This document shows, piece by piece, positions 30,051 to 39,094 of a stretch of DNA of 64,000 bases; positions within the stretch are counted from its first letter, which is position 1; every line of letters begins with the position of its first letter. The translations under genes and the position numbers were made by a program. This stretch comes from Phytomonas francai (taxonomy: Eukaryota > Euglenozoa > Kinetoplastea > Trypanosomatida > Trypanosomatidae). The DNA lies in contig MJCC01000007.1 of NCBI GenBank assembly GCA_001766655.1, positions 726,479 to 790,478 on the forward strand. The letters are read 5' to 3'. The notes beneath the pieces are model-generated. The model was given only the letters and a program-made list of their open reading frames with translations, searched no databases and was not told the origin of the DNA.

Positions 30051-30724
30051 CGAGTACAGGCTAAAGAATGGTTTGTACATCAACACGTATCGTTCCTAGT
30101 TTTATTAGATAGATAGTTCAATGTGCGTGTTATTAGCGTCAGTTCCCAAATGCAGTTCATTCCCCCCCCTCCCCCCCCAAGCGATCCACAAATGAATAGA
30201 TTGGAATAAGGTGGCCCTAGGTATTCAATAGAATACCACCAAGGGGAGTGGGCTACTTGTGCTTTCCCTCCGGTGCATCCGTGTCCTTTCTACAAGTACC
30301 TGGATCTGCCTTGTCGTCCTACTTTTCAATATTTTAAAACTTGCAGTGTTCGGTTCAAGTGTGAGTATACGGAAGTGTTTTCCCCCGGAGAAAAAAGCTT
30401 GTGCGCCATGGATCCCATGCTTTGGGTTTCCCTTACCACGTTTCTAACTTACTCGGAAACAGTTTTATTCTTCAGTTTCCTAGAATCTACTTAAAATAAT
30501 GTCTCGAAGGTATACACGTATGCATAACATATATATATATATATGGTCTAAATTCAAAACGCGCAATAACAAAAGACTTATAGCTCTTCTTGTTGTGTGG
30601 AATCTTGGTCTTCATTTTTCTATACCCTATATTACCTCTGTTTTTTGTTCACTTATCAGGTCTTTCGCTCACTAGCTCGCTAAATACCACTACCCTTTTC
30701 TCAAATCACATCCTTTATTCCACC
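30051..30724. other. Intergenic spacer
   Basis: Contains a C-rich run (about 30163-30179), (TA)8 at 30529-30544, and a pyrimidine tract with AG serving histone H4 (separate entry). Short frames at 30259-30494 are not supported. Confidence 0.55.
30631..30659 (+). promoter_or_regulatory. Probable spliced-leader acceptor for histone H4
   Basis: T-rich tract (tacctctgttttttgttcac) followed by the first AG at 30658-30659, 65 bases before the H4 ATG. Inferred from sequence layout. Confidence 0.55.
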
Positions 30725-31027
30725 ATGGCCAAGGGAAAGAAGTCTGCTGACGCCAAGGGAAGCCAGAAGCGCCAGAAGAAGGTCCTGCGCGACAACATTC
30801 GCGGCATCACCCGCGGCTCCATCCGTCGCCTCGCCCGCCGGGGTGGGGTAAAGCGCATCTCGAGCGAAATCTACGAAGAGGTGCGTCGTGTGTTGAAGGG
30901 TTTCGTGGAGGGCGTCGTGCGGGATGCCACCTCCTACACCGAGTACGGCCACCGCCGCACGGTCACCGCGTCCGACGTCGTGAACGCCCTGCGCAAGCGC
31001 GGCCATATCCTCTACGGCTACGCGTAA
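30725..31027 (+). CDS. H4: Histone H4
   Basis: Core histone that pairs with H3 in the nucleosome. The protein is 100 residues and matches trypanosomatid H4 in length and pattern: a Lys-rich tail ([19 protein letters not shown]), [42 protein letters not shown] and the ending [12 protein letters not shown]. The tail differs from animal H4 (no GKGGKGLGKGGAKRHRK) as is normal in kinetoplastids. Codon use is strongly C/G-ending (30740-31020), as expected for a highly expressed gene. Only one copy is present here. The H4 variant H4.V is an alternative, but the sequence looks like the canonical form. It sits alone among unrelated genes. Confidence 0.96.
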   Translation: MAKGKKSADAKGSQKRQKKVLRDNIRGITRGSIRRLARRGGVKRISSEIYEEVRRVLKGFVEGVVRDATSYTEYGHRRTVTASDVVNALRKRGHILYGYA

Positions 31028-31593
31028 GATCCCGTCGTACTCGCGCGAACCCGCCGTCAGGTGTGGGGAAAGAAAATTTTTTAGTGCAACTCCAGTTCCA
31101 CTAAAAAAAAAATTATAGAGTTTACTATTTTCCTTCTTTTTTTTTGTATGTTTCTTTTTAAAGCGTTCAGAATATTTAAAATTTCTTTCTTTATTTTTGT
31201 TTACTTTGTCAGTAATGATGATTCAGAAAGGAGAAACCCCGATATAAAGAAAATGTATTGGTCTTTTTTTTCCCTTATCTCCTGCTGTCTTTGTGGAGAT
31301 AATATCACCAAACTGCCCCCCGAAGGTGTTTGATTGAAAGAAGAAAACTATCCCTTTATCGATGCTTTGATTTCTATTACTTCTCAACCCAAAACACAAG
31401 TGAAGTGAAAACACACGTCTTAGGAGAAACAATCTGCTACCCTGCAGGCGACTTCTGCCATATTCATTGGCCTCCTCAAAAGGGGAGAAAGGGGGATTTT
31501 TCTTTTTTGAGGGGGAGAGGTGAGGAAGGACCTTGTTTTCGGTTCTGACCCTTTTTTGCGTTTCCATTCCATCCTTCTTTTGGTCTGGGGGTC
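31028..31593. other. Intergenic spacer
   Basis: AT-rich; A and T runs directly after H4 (31104-31147). Pyrimidine-rich runs at 31497-31508 (AG follows at 31510-31511) and at 31551-31581 precede the next gene; the former has the nearer usable AG. Confidence 0.5.
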
Positions 31594-32172
31594 ATGCTTC
31601 GGCGCTGGGCTCGGCAAGTCGTCGTCGGCGCGGCGCCGCGCGGGGTGCGCGGGATGCACGGCAAGCCGACCTCCGGCCATAAAGTCCGCACCCAACACAG
31701 CCGCCGCTGGTGGCTGCAGTCGAAGGCGCGGCACCTCACGGCGACGCCGCACGAGGAGGCCCGCTCCCGCCCCCACTTCCCGGGCTTCACCGAGGACGTC
31801 GACCGGCCGATGGTCGTGCCCGCCGGCGTCTGCTGTCTGAACTGCGATCAAAAAATCAACACGGAGGACGTGAACAGCTTCGTGTGGGTGCCCGCCGGGA
31901 ACGCGCGCGCGCCGACCCCGCAGGGCTACTTTTTCCACTTTCACTGCTTCAAGTGCTGGAACTGCAAATACAGAATCCTGCACAACCAATTCTACACGAA
32001 GGATAACAGGGCGTGGTGCGTCCCGTGCGCCCTCGGCCGGGACATCCGCGTCCCGTCGCGGCGCTGGCATACCTCCTACGTGAACACGCACCGCACGGGG
32101 TCACGCATGACGGGAGAGTTCTTCCCACGGCACAAGCACCAGATGGAGTTTCTCTTTAATCCAAATGAATAG
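31594..32172 (+). CDS. Mitochondrial protein with a LIM-like zinc-binding domain
   Basis: Not recognised as a named protein. The 192-residue product starts with an Arg-rich, acid-free N terminus (MLRRWARQVVVGAAPRGVRG) typical of mitochondrial import. Its centre (81-145) has the ligand order of a LIM domain: Cys81-x2-Cys84, then after 30 residues His115-x2-Cys118-x2-Cys121-x2-Cys124, then Cys142-x2-Cys145. The gap between the first pair and the histidine is longer than the usual 16-23 residues and holds a loop with AGNARAPTPQG. A basic tail with many His/Arg follows. LIM domains are protein-binding modules. Inside a mitochondrion a structural role, for example in the ribosome or an RNA-processing complex, is plausible but unproven. 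The gene is upstream of the MRB1680-like gene on the same strand. Confidence 0.78.
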   Translation: MLRRWARQVVVGAAPRGVRGMHGKPTSGHKVRTQHSRRWWLQSKARHLTATPHEEARSRPHFPGFTEDVDRPMVVPAGVCCLNCDQKINTEDVNSFVWVPAGNARAPTPQGYFFHFHCFKCWNCKYRILHNQFYTKDNRAWCVPCALGRDIRVPSRRWHTSYVNTHRTGSRMTGEFFPRHKHQMEFLFNPNE

Positions 32173-32619
32173 ATATCGAAAAGGGAAAATGATACTGGAG
32201 AGCGTTGCGGAACGCAGCCCCTGCGTGTGTGTGTGTGTGTGTGTGTGTCACACCTATCTGGGGGTTTAGCCCCATAGGGGGGGATGAACGTGTGCAGGTT
32301 CTTGTGAGAAAAAAAAAATGAGAAGGATTATGTTGAAGATGTGCGAACCGGTAAGGTGTTTTTTCCCACCCGAACTCTTCGATTTTAAAAAAAAAATTAC
32401 ATAGCATCGCATCGTATCCATTCATCAACTGTTTTACATTATCTTCCTTTTTTGGCCTTCGTGTCGTCTAATCTTACATTACGCTGGGATGGTGGTACTA
32501 TAATGTCTCTGTATGGAGATACAAGCTCCTATTAGGGCATATCCTACAACTAAGAGCTATATTTAGTATTTTCATTTTGAAGGACTTCTCCTTCTCTGTA
32601 GCTTTAGATCCATTTGCGG
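32173..32619. other. Intergenic spacer with (GT)n
   Basis: A (GT)12 tract lies at 32225-32248, about 50 bases after the stop of the LIM-like gene. A-runs near 32310 and 32389. Ends with the splice signal listed separately. Confidence 0.6.
32585..32601 (+). promoter_or_regulatory. Probable spliced-leader acceptor for the zinc-finger gene
   Basis: Pyrimidine tract ttctccttctctgt followed by AG at 32600-32601, 18 bases before the ATG at 32620. Confidence 0.6.
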
Positions 32620-34398
32620 ATGAAACTGTGGCGTCCAACCGCAGGTCCCCATCGTCTTCGCGTCAGACCGATATGCAGCTTTCATTTTCCCCTGTTAACG
32701 TGCTGGGGCTTGCGACGGCTTCATCCGTACGATAAAAAGGACTATGTGCTCAATTCCGCAAAGCGGTCCCTCACGGGTGCAAATTCGCTTCGAACACCGT
32801 CCATCAACTTCGCCTCGCCACGGTCGCACACGCATGAAGGTTTAGCATACGTGGCGTGCCCGGTCTGTAGCAAGGCGCTCTACCTCCACGACATGCTCCT
32901 ACACCTCACCAGTGTCCACAAAGGGCTAGACGCGGGCCATTGTAAGCGCATTTGCGAAGAACGGCTCGCCTTGTATCGGAAAATAGTGGGCACCCCGCTC
33001 CGGATGCTAAAGGACGAAACCACGGAGTTGAAAGCGCCCTCGCTCGCGCTGCTGCCGACCGTCCTCGCGAACGGGGGGTATCTGTGCAATTGGTGCGTCG
33101 TGAAGCTCGACCCCTTCCCCACCCGCGACGCCTTCATCCGGCACGTCCTGAAGGACCACCCCGAGCTCGACTGCGAGGATGTCGAGGCGCGCATTCCGCT
33201 GCCGAGGCGGGCCGCGAAGGGGCCGGCGGCGAGTCCGCGGCGGCCCCCCGCGCGGGCGTCGGGCCCGCCGGCCCCCGAAAGCCCCGCGGGCCCCACCCGC
33301 CGCCTCGCCGGGGTCGCGCCGACGGCGGAGGTCGTCGAGCCGCCGCCCGCGGCCACCCCGCGGCAGGTCGGCGTGAACGTCCCGCGCTCCATGAGCGGCC
33401 GCCTCGGAGGCGCGCCGAAGGAGGTGATCGTCGTCTCGAGAATGTCCGAATTGACCTTCTCCGACGGCTGCTTCCCCTGTGAGCTCTGTGGGAAGGCATT
33501 TGCGAGCGAGATGGACTTGCTCAATCATCTCGAGGGGCGGCATCCCAACGGCGCCGCGCCAGCCGACGCGGAGGCGAACGCCAGCATCCCCAAGTACATG
33601 AGGAATCATGGGGCCGGCTCCGCCAAACCTGTCTACGTCAAGTGTGACCTTTGCAACCTCTCCAAGGTTTACACCACAGCCTCCGCACTCTTCGCACACA
33701 TTCGCCTGAAGCATCCCGTCGAGGATGCTATCTTCCACGTGGAGCGGCTCATCGAGGCACAGAAGGACGAAGAGTTGTTTGTGTGCAAGATCTGCTATCG
33801 CGCATTCACCACACAGGAGTCGTTGGAAAGCCATACAGCGAGCAAGCATCAGGACGCGAAGACAGCCGGTATGCGGGGTGGGAGCGCGCCGTACGGTGTC
33901 GGGGCCGGCGTTCTCGGCCCCATAACAGACAAAAACCGCTGGTGGTGCGGTACGTGTGAACGTGGGTTCAACCAGGCGAAGTCCCTACACGGCCATATGG
34001 TTCAGAAGCACCAGATGCTAACCCAATCTCACCCGTGCCCGGCCTGCAAACGCATCTTTGCCGATGTGTACTCCTTGGATGAGCACTTCTCCACACAACA
34101 CAAAGGAGTCTCGTTGGCGGACCTTGGGATCGAAACGCATGCGGCGTGCCCGGACTGCGGCCGCCTCTTTCTCAACCACGAGGAACTACATCGACATGCA
34201 GTCCGGCATCACAAAAAGGATCCGCGGAAGCCAGTGCGTGCCTTTGACGCTTCTAAGAGTGCATTATCAATGGACAATGCCCCATGCCCTCCCGCCGATG
34301 CGGCTACGGCGGTGAATACCGATTCCAAAGCATCAAACACTCAAAACGAGCTGGTGGCTCCTCAGGTTCCCCGAAAAATATCGCGTAAGAAGTCTTAG
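32620..34398 (+). CDS. MRB1680: Multi-C2H2 zinc-finger protein, probable MRB1680 ortholog
   Basis: In T. brucei MRB1680 is a mitochondrial component associated with the MRB1/RESC RNA-editing assembly and affects editing of several mRNAs. This 592-residue protein has an N-terminal targeting-like segment (MKLWRPTAGPHRLRVRP) and eight C2H2-like fingers. They begin near Cys80 (CPVC), about 152 (CNWC), Cys287 (CELC), then CDLC, CKIC, CGTC, CPAC and Cys510 (CPDC), each with the paired histidines 12-20 residues later. A Pro/Ala/Arg-rich low-complexity linker (about 190-255) separates fingers 2 and 3; it lies in a GC-rich island. The assignment rests on finger content, targeting and position: the T. 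brucei gene is named from ID Tb927.6.1680 and, as I recall, PAN2 is next to it, exactly as here. Confidence 0.8.
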   Translation: MKLWRPTAGPHRLRVRPICSFHFPLLTCWGLRRLHPYDKKDYVLNSAKRSLTGANSLRTPSINFASPRSHTHEGLAYVACPVCSKALYLHDMLLHLTSVHKGLDAGHCKRICEERLALYRKIVGTPLRMLKDETTELKAPSLALLPTVLANGGYLCNWCVVKLDPFPTRDAFIRHVLKDHPELDCEDVEARIPLPRRAAKGPAASPRRPPARASGPPAPESPAGPTRRLAGVAPTAEVVEPPPAATPRQVGVNVPRSMSGRLGGAPKEVIVVSRMSELTFSDGCFPCELCGKAFASEMDLLNHLEGRHPNGAAPADAEANASIPKYMRNHGAGSAKPVYVKCDLCNLSKVYTTASALFAHIRLKHPVEDAIFHVERLIEAQKDEELFVCKICYRAFTTQESLESHTASKHQDAKTAGMRGGSAPYGVGAGVLGPITDKNRWWCGTCERGFNQAKSLHGHMVQKHQMLTQSHPCPACKRIFADVYSLDEHFSTQHKGVSLADLGIETHAACPDCGRLFLNHEELHRHAVRHHKKDPRKPVRAFDASKSALSMDNAPCPPADAATAVNTDSKASNTQNELVAPQVPRKISRKKS

Positions 34399-35093
34399 TG
34401 ACTGTAAAGTCATCTTGGGGGCTGCGAAAGCGCTGTCGCTGTACGGCATTAGGTGCTTGTTTTGTTTGGATTTCACACGACAGATACTTTAATGTGTCTT
34501 ACTAGACTACTATTTTACTTCACATGAAAAGTGTTTCAAGACATGTTCATCGTCTTCCGGACCAACTTCGTTGTCTCTTTCCTTACTGATTCCTCTTCCC
34601 TAAATAAACGCAAAACTTAATCCGGCAAAGCAGGCCCATATAAGAAAAATATAATAAACGTCATAATTCTTCTAATAGATCTAGCATTATAATAAATCGA
34701 TCACTCTGGTTGGACCCGCCCTGCATGGGTCATTTTGTGCTTGGCCTTATCTGACAACTCTGATTTTCGACTGCGTCTTTGTTGACCCTCTCTCTCTCTC
34801 TCAACGGCTTCTAGGCCTCTAGAAGGGGGAAGACAAACGCGGTGAAAATAAATTATTTTGAAAAAAAAAATAGATATATATCTATATATCGCTCAAGAAA
34901 AAGACACGTATACGTTAACAACACACAACCCCCTCCCCTCGTCGCACACACCAACCTACCCTGTTTCTCGATAACCTTAATTCTCTAAGTGCATTTTTAC
35001 ATCCGGAGTGAAAGGCGGATCTCGTACTCCTTGGGCAAGAGACTGCGCCACTCTCAGATCCCCTTCCAGCATCGTGTTCCATAACCATACGAA
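34399..35093. other. Intergenic spacer
   Basis: AT-rich. Holds a (CT)n run at 34789-34802 and a short TA-rich stretch at 34872-34890. The pyrimidine run at 34928-34940 may serve PAN2. No gene. Confidence 0.55.
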
Positions 35094-38000
35094 ATGAATA
35101 TTCCATGGGTCTTCCGAGGTGGGGCGGCTGCCTCCGTTGGTGCCATTACTGCTGTTGAATTTGATCCTGAACTTGAGCTGCTTTGGGTCTGTGATAGTTT
35201 TGGTAATCTCATGAGTTTCACAATGCAGTCTCATAACGAGACAACAGAATGGTCCGTTTACTCCTCCTTCTCTGCATCGACACGATCGCCCTCGAGCATT
35301 GGCTTCATACAAATAGCCGGGGAATGCATGGTCACTGTACCGGACCGTGAGGTTATAAGGGGTTTTAAGCGTGGTGGGGTGCCCATCATGTGCCTACCGC
35401 TACCCTCCGACACGCAGAACTACATTGATCTCTTTCAAGCCAACAACAATACGGGTTCGATGTACTTTGTCGGGGATGTCGGTCTCACCCGGCTTGTCCT
35501 GCAAGAAGGCGAGACAAAGCGCCATACGGTGCCGGTAGACGACGCAACGATTGTAGCCCTCAAGCAGTCCGATCAGTGGGTGGTCATGGGGAGCACGTCC
35601 GGCACCATCAACGTGTTTAATGCGAACGACCTAAGCACCGTTGGAAGCGTGTCGCCTTCGCCTAATCGCGTAATGGCTCTCGACGTCCTCGGCAACACCG
35701 TCGCCGCCGCCTTCGTGGAGCGCTCTGCGACGGGCTTTGTGAAGGTCTTTGATGTGCGCAAGCTCGGCGAAGAGGTGTTCATGGTTAAAGATATTTTCCC
35801 GGGAAATATCACGCAGATGAGACTTTATCAGGACTCCTTCAGGCCAACCCAGAGCCGCGCGTTCTTGCTCACCCCACAGGGCTACCACATCATTCAACTT
35901 GACCTCGAAAAACCGGTGTACAGCTCCGGCGGCATCATCGAAGCCTCCTCCACAGCTGTTTCAGTTTCACCAAACCGAATGTGTGCCGTGATCGGGAACG
36001 ACAAGGGCCATTTCCTTGCTCTCTCGCATCCCGCTAAGCATGAGGAGTACATCATGTCGAACTCTGTGCAGCCTGTGAAGCCCAAGCAACCAACTTTCAC
36101 CCAATCCTGGGTCTCTCCAACTGGCGACAGCGGCTTTGACGAGTCCCGCGCGAGTCTTGGTCTCGCGTCAAACTGGCCAGAGGATGATTACATGATTTTG
36201 ACGGTACCCCAGAAGCTGCGGTGCGTCAATCTCGGCCCCTACGCAACTCATTCCATTGTGCCCAATCAATGGGGTTTTATCCGAGCGGACTCCTACCTAA
36301 TCGACACGAAAGACAAACTCTCCTCGGTCATTCCGAACCCGTACCCATTCAACACGCAACTTGGAAATGACCCTGGACGAGTACAGGAGCTTCTGCTCGA
36401 ACTACGCAAGGATATGAAACGTAAGCATAAAGTCTCGCGCGGCGGCGGTACCGGGGAGTACGACCCGATGGAAGATGCCCTGCAGGTGTGCTATAGCATG
36501 CAGCACAAACTGGACTGGAGAAGCTATAATGAAATTCCACATCACGTCGTAGGGATGGATAACAGCTTCCCGGAGTGCTGGCTGACCCCAATTCTGCAGT
36601 CGCTTTACCTCTGCCAACCCCCGGAGTTCCCTATCCGACGGGTCATCCTGCGGCACCTATGTGAACGGGAGTTCTGTATGACTTGTGAGATTGCCATCAT
36701 ATTCGCCAATATCATGATCACGGCCTCCAGCGCCAGCGGGCTAAAGGAAGCCGCCCTACCACCAATCGTCCAAGTCGGCAATCTGATTCGCACGCTTCGT
36801 CAGATCCGCACCTTTGTTGTCGCGGAGGTATTCCAAATACCGAAAAATCGAGACGATGCCGTGGCAAAGATGCATTTGGCGCAGCGGTTGGTCCTGGAGA
36901 CGCTGCACAAGGATCTGCAAGATCAAAAAGGGTACCCCTTCATGAAGTACCAGCCACCCTCTTCAGAGTACGAGAACTCTATAGCCTCTTTCTTTGGAAC
37001 CGAGTTCACCGTAAACGGGCGCATTCACGTGGAGCCGCGCTTTTACTGGGAGGTCCCTGCCTCCGCGTTAAAGGTGGACGAGGGCTTGCAACACCTCTTA
37101 AAACAGCTGGAGGCGTGCAAAGATCAGGTTCAGATCAAGCGGCTGCCGCCCATCATCGTGCTCCTGTTGAACCCAGAGCACAACAACCTGAAGCCACCCA
37201 CCAGCCTCAAAATCTCACGTTCCAACAAGGAGGACTATAATTATGTCCTGAACAGCAGCATTATTCATCTCGCGGATGACATCGAGGATGTCGGTAACTT
37301 TGTGAGCCACCAGCGCATCAAGGACGATTTGTTTGCCCTCGTCAACGATTACCGGGTGACGGTCCCAATGAAAATAACCGAATTGGAGCATCTCATCCCT
37401 GCACTGCGTTCCTACTCGGCGGTGGTCACCTACTACGCCTTAGACCAGCTCACGGCACCGCCCTACGCGCACCAAGACAACAACCTCCCCCCGAATATGT
37501 GGCACATCCTGGGGCCCCTCCTCGTCAACGACGTCCTCACGAAAGGCCTTCAGCGGAACCCGTCGAAGCAGCAATTCAAGTCGCCGCTGTCCTCCTACAC
37601 GGACATCAAATCCGGCGACCTCGTCGCCATCGACGCCGAGTACGTCGTGCTCAAGTGGGCCAACAAGGACGCCGAGGCGGACTTCCTCTACCCCACGCAC
37701 CACAAGCCTCGGATGGGGCTCGCGCGGGTGAGCTGTATCCTGAGCAGCGAGGACGGTGACGAGCGCACGATCATGGACGACTACGTCCACATCCTGGAGG
37801 AGATCAACGACTACGTCACGCAGTTCAGCGGGATCCACCCCGGCGACCTCGACCCCCTGCACTCCACCAAGAACCTCACCTCCTTTAAGTCGACCTGTCT
37901 GAAGCTGCGCGCGCTCGCCGACGCGGGCGTCGTCTTCGTCGGCCACGGCCTGAGCCAGGACTTCCGCGTCTGCAACATCGTCGTCCCGAAGAAGCAGATC

Positions 38001-38504
38001 ATCGACACGCTCGAGCTCTTCCACGTCAAGGGCGGGCGGTTTTTGTCCCTCCGCTTCTTGATGTTCCACATCCTCGGCGAACGCGTGCAGGAGGGGGAGC
38101 ACGACTCCATCGAGGACGCCCGTGCCTCACTTCGGTTGTACCGCAAATACGTTCAGCTCCAAAAGGAGGGTACTTTCGAGAACGTGCTTAATAAAATTAT
38201 GGCGAAGGGGGCTGAAACCAGCTGGTTCGTGCCCGAAAGCCGCTCCAACGCCTTCAACGATATCTCTGAGTCGATGGCTGGTTCGATGATGGGTTCACCT
38301 ATCTTTGCCTCACGTGGCGCAAACAACAGTGTTGAGGAGGTAGTGAACGCCTCGGAAAAAATGCTCGAAGAAGTACGACACATGACAAAAGAAGAATGTG
38401 AAGGCGAAGTCGATGCCGAGACAGCGTTGAAAAGTGAAGGTAAATCGGCAAAAGCATTTGTACCACCTGTTTCCTTCCTCTCTGTCGCAGAAACAACTAG
38501 CTAA
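35094..38504 (+). CDS. PAN2: PAN2, catalytic subunit of the PAN2-PAN3 deadenylase
   Basis: Shortens mRNA poly(A) tails in the cytoplasm. The 1136-residue protein has the family's three parts. An N-terminal WD40-like propeller (about 10-330) comes first. An inactive ubiquitin-hydrolase-like domain follows (about 460-830) with the landmark VVGMDNSFPECWLTPILQSL; the catalytic Cys/His pair of true proteases is not evident. The DEDDh exonuclease comes last (about 840-1025). The exonuclease keeps all five residues: Asp847 and Glu849 (VAIDAEYV), Asp956 (GLSQDF), His1003 and Asp1008 (EHDSIEDA), so it should be active. A C-terminal tail of about 110 residues is Glu/Ser-rich. The segment coding the exonuclease (37440-38110) is a GC-rich island. 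This gene lies directly downstream of the MRB1680-like gene. Confidence 0.94.
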   Translation: MNIPWVFRGGAAASVGAITAVEFDPELELLWVCDSFGNLMSFTMQSHNETTEWSVYSSFSASTRSPSSIGFIQIAGECMVTVPDREVIRGFKRGGVPIMCLPLPSDTQNYIDLFQANNNTGSMYFVGDVGLTRLVLQEGETKRHTVPVDDATIVALKQSDQWVVMGSTSGTINVFNANDLSTVGSVSPSPNRVMALDVLGNTVAAAFVERSATGFVKVFDVRKLGEEVFMVKDIFPGNITQMRLYQDSFRPTQSRAFLLTPQGYHIIQLDLEKPVYSSGGIIEASSTAVSVSPNRMCAVIGNDKGHFLALSHPAKHEEYIMSNSVQPVKPKQPTFTQSWVSPTGDSGFDESRASLGLASNWPEDDYMILTVPQKLRCVNLGPYATHSIVPNQWGFIRADSYLIDTKDKLSSVIPNPYPFNTQLGNDPGRVQELLLELRKDMKRKHKVSRGGGTGEYDPMEDALQVCYSMQHKLDWRSYNEIPHHVVGMDNSFPECWLTPILQSLYLCQPPEFPIRRVILRHLCEREFCMTCEIAIIFANIMITASSASGLKEAALPPIVQVGNLIRTLRQIRTFVVAEVFQIPKNRDDAVAKMHLAQRLVLETLHKDLQDQKGYPFMKYQPPSSEYENSIASFFGTEFTVNGRIHVEPRFYWEVPASALKVDEGLQHLLKQLEACKDQVQIKRLPPIIVLLLNPEHNNLKPPTSLKISRSNKEDYNYVLNSSIIHLADDIEDVGNFVSHQRIKDDLFALVNDYRVTVPMKITELEHLIPALRSYSAVVTYYALDQLTAPPYAHQDNNLPPNMWHILGPLLVNDVLTKGLQRNPSKQQFKSPLSSYTDIKSGDLVAIDAEYVVLKWANKDAEADFLYPTHHKPRMGLARVSCILSSEDGDERTIMDDYVHILEEINDYVTQFSGIHPGDLDPLHSTKNLTSFKSTCLKLRALADAGVVFVGHGLSQDFRVCNIVVPKKQIIDTLELFHVKGGRFLSLRFLMFHILGERVQEGEHDSIEDARASLRLYRKYVQLQKEGTFENVLNKIMAKGAETSWFVPESRSNAFNDISESMAGSMMGSPIFASRGANNSVEEVVNASEKMLEEVRHMTKEECEGEVDAETALKSEGKSAKAFVPPVSFLSVAETTS

Positions 38505-38703
38505 GAATAGACAATATCCGAAAAAAAAAAGTAGGTTGAGAAGGAAACGCTATGCATAGACTGTGAAAAGAAGGCCTTTTAGTTGGTTGGTTTGTTTTGC
38601 TAAGGGGTTGATTTCGTGTTAGTAATTCATTTATTTTCTATGCTCGTTTCTGAAGACGTTTGTTGTGTATGCCTATTGTTGTTTTGAACCTGTTTGATTT
38701 GTT

Positions 38704-38748
<45 letters not shown>

Positions 38749-39094
38749 TGTGTATATATATGGAGACGTACTCTAACTAGTTCAAATATAGTGGTATCGT
38801 TTTGTGTTTCCACACTGTGTTTAGGGAAACGAGATATGTCAAAGGAATAATGGCTTCTATTATCAGATACGTCTGCTTTCCCCTTTTGATAAACTAAAAA
38901 TCCTCGCGGTAATGAGCTGAATCCTTGGTTGTTGTTTTTGAATACTCATCTGCAAGCCTTTCAGAAAATAACCGGAACGGTAAATATTTCTTTTTTTATT
39001 ATTCAGATGTGTTTTAGTTGTGATTGTGCAGGTTTTTCGTAAAATATACAGACATATTCAAATCAAGAGCCTAAGCCCCTGAGCACACACACCG
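38505..39094. other. Intergenic spacer with long (TA)n
   Basis: Contains (TA)18 at 38707-38742, followed by another 20 bases of imperfect TA/TG repeat. T-rich stretch at about 38989-39000. No gene. Confidence 0.65.
38707..38742. repeat. (TA)18 microsatellite
   Basis: About 200 bases after the PAN2 stop and 350 before the next ATG. Confidence 0.9.

Noticed and set aside
33007..33849. Minus-strand frame of 280 codons across the zinc-finger gene
   Set aside because: Same cause: GC-rich coding strand opposite; product is Arg/Gly-rich without motifs.
37440..38102. Minus-strand frame of 220 codons across the PAN2 exonuclease region
   Set aside because: Val/Asp/Glu-rich mirror of a GC3-rich gene; PAN2 active-site residues show which strand codes.
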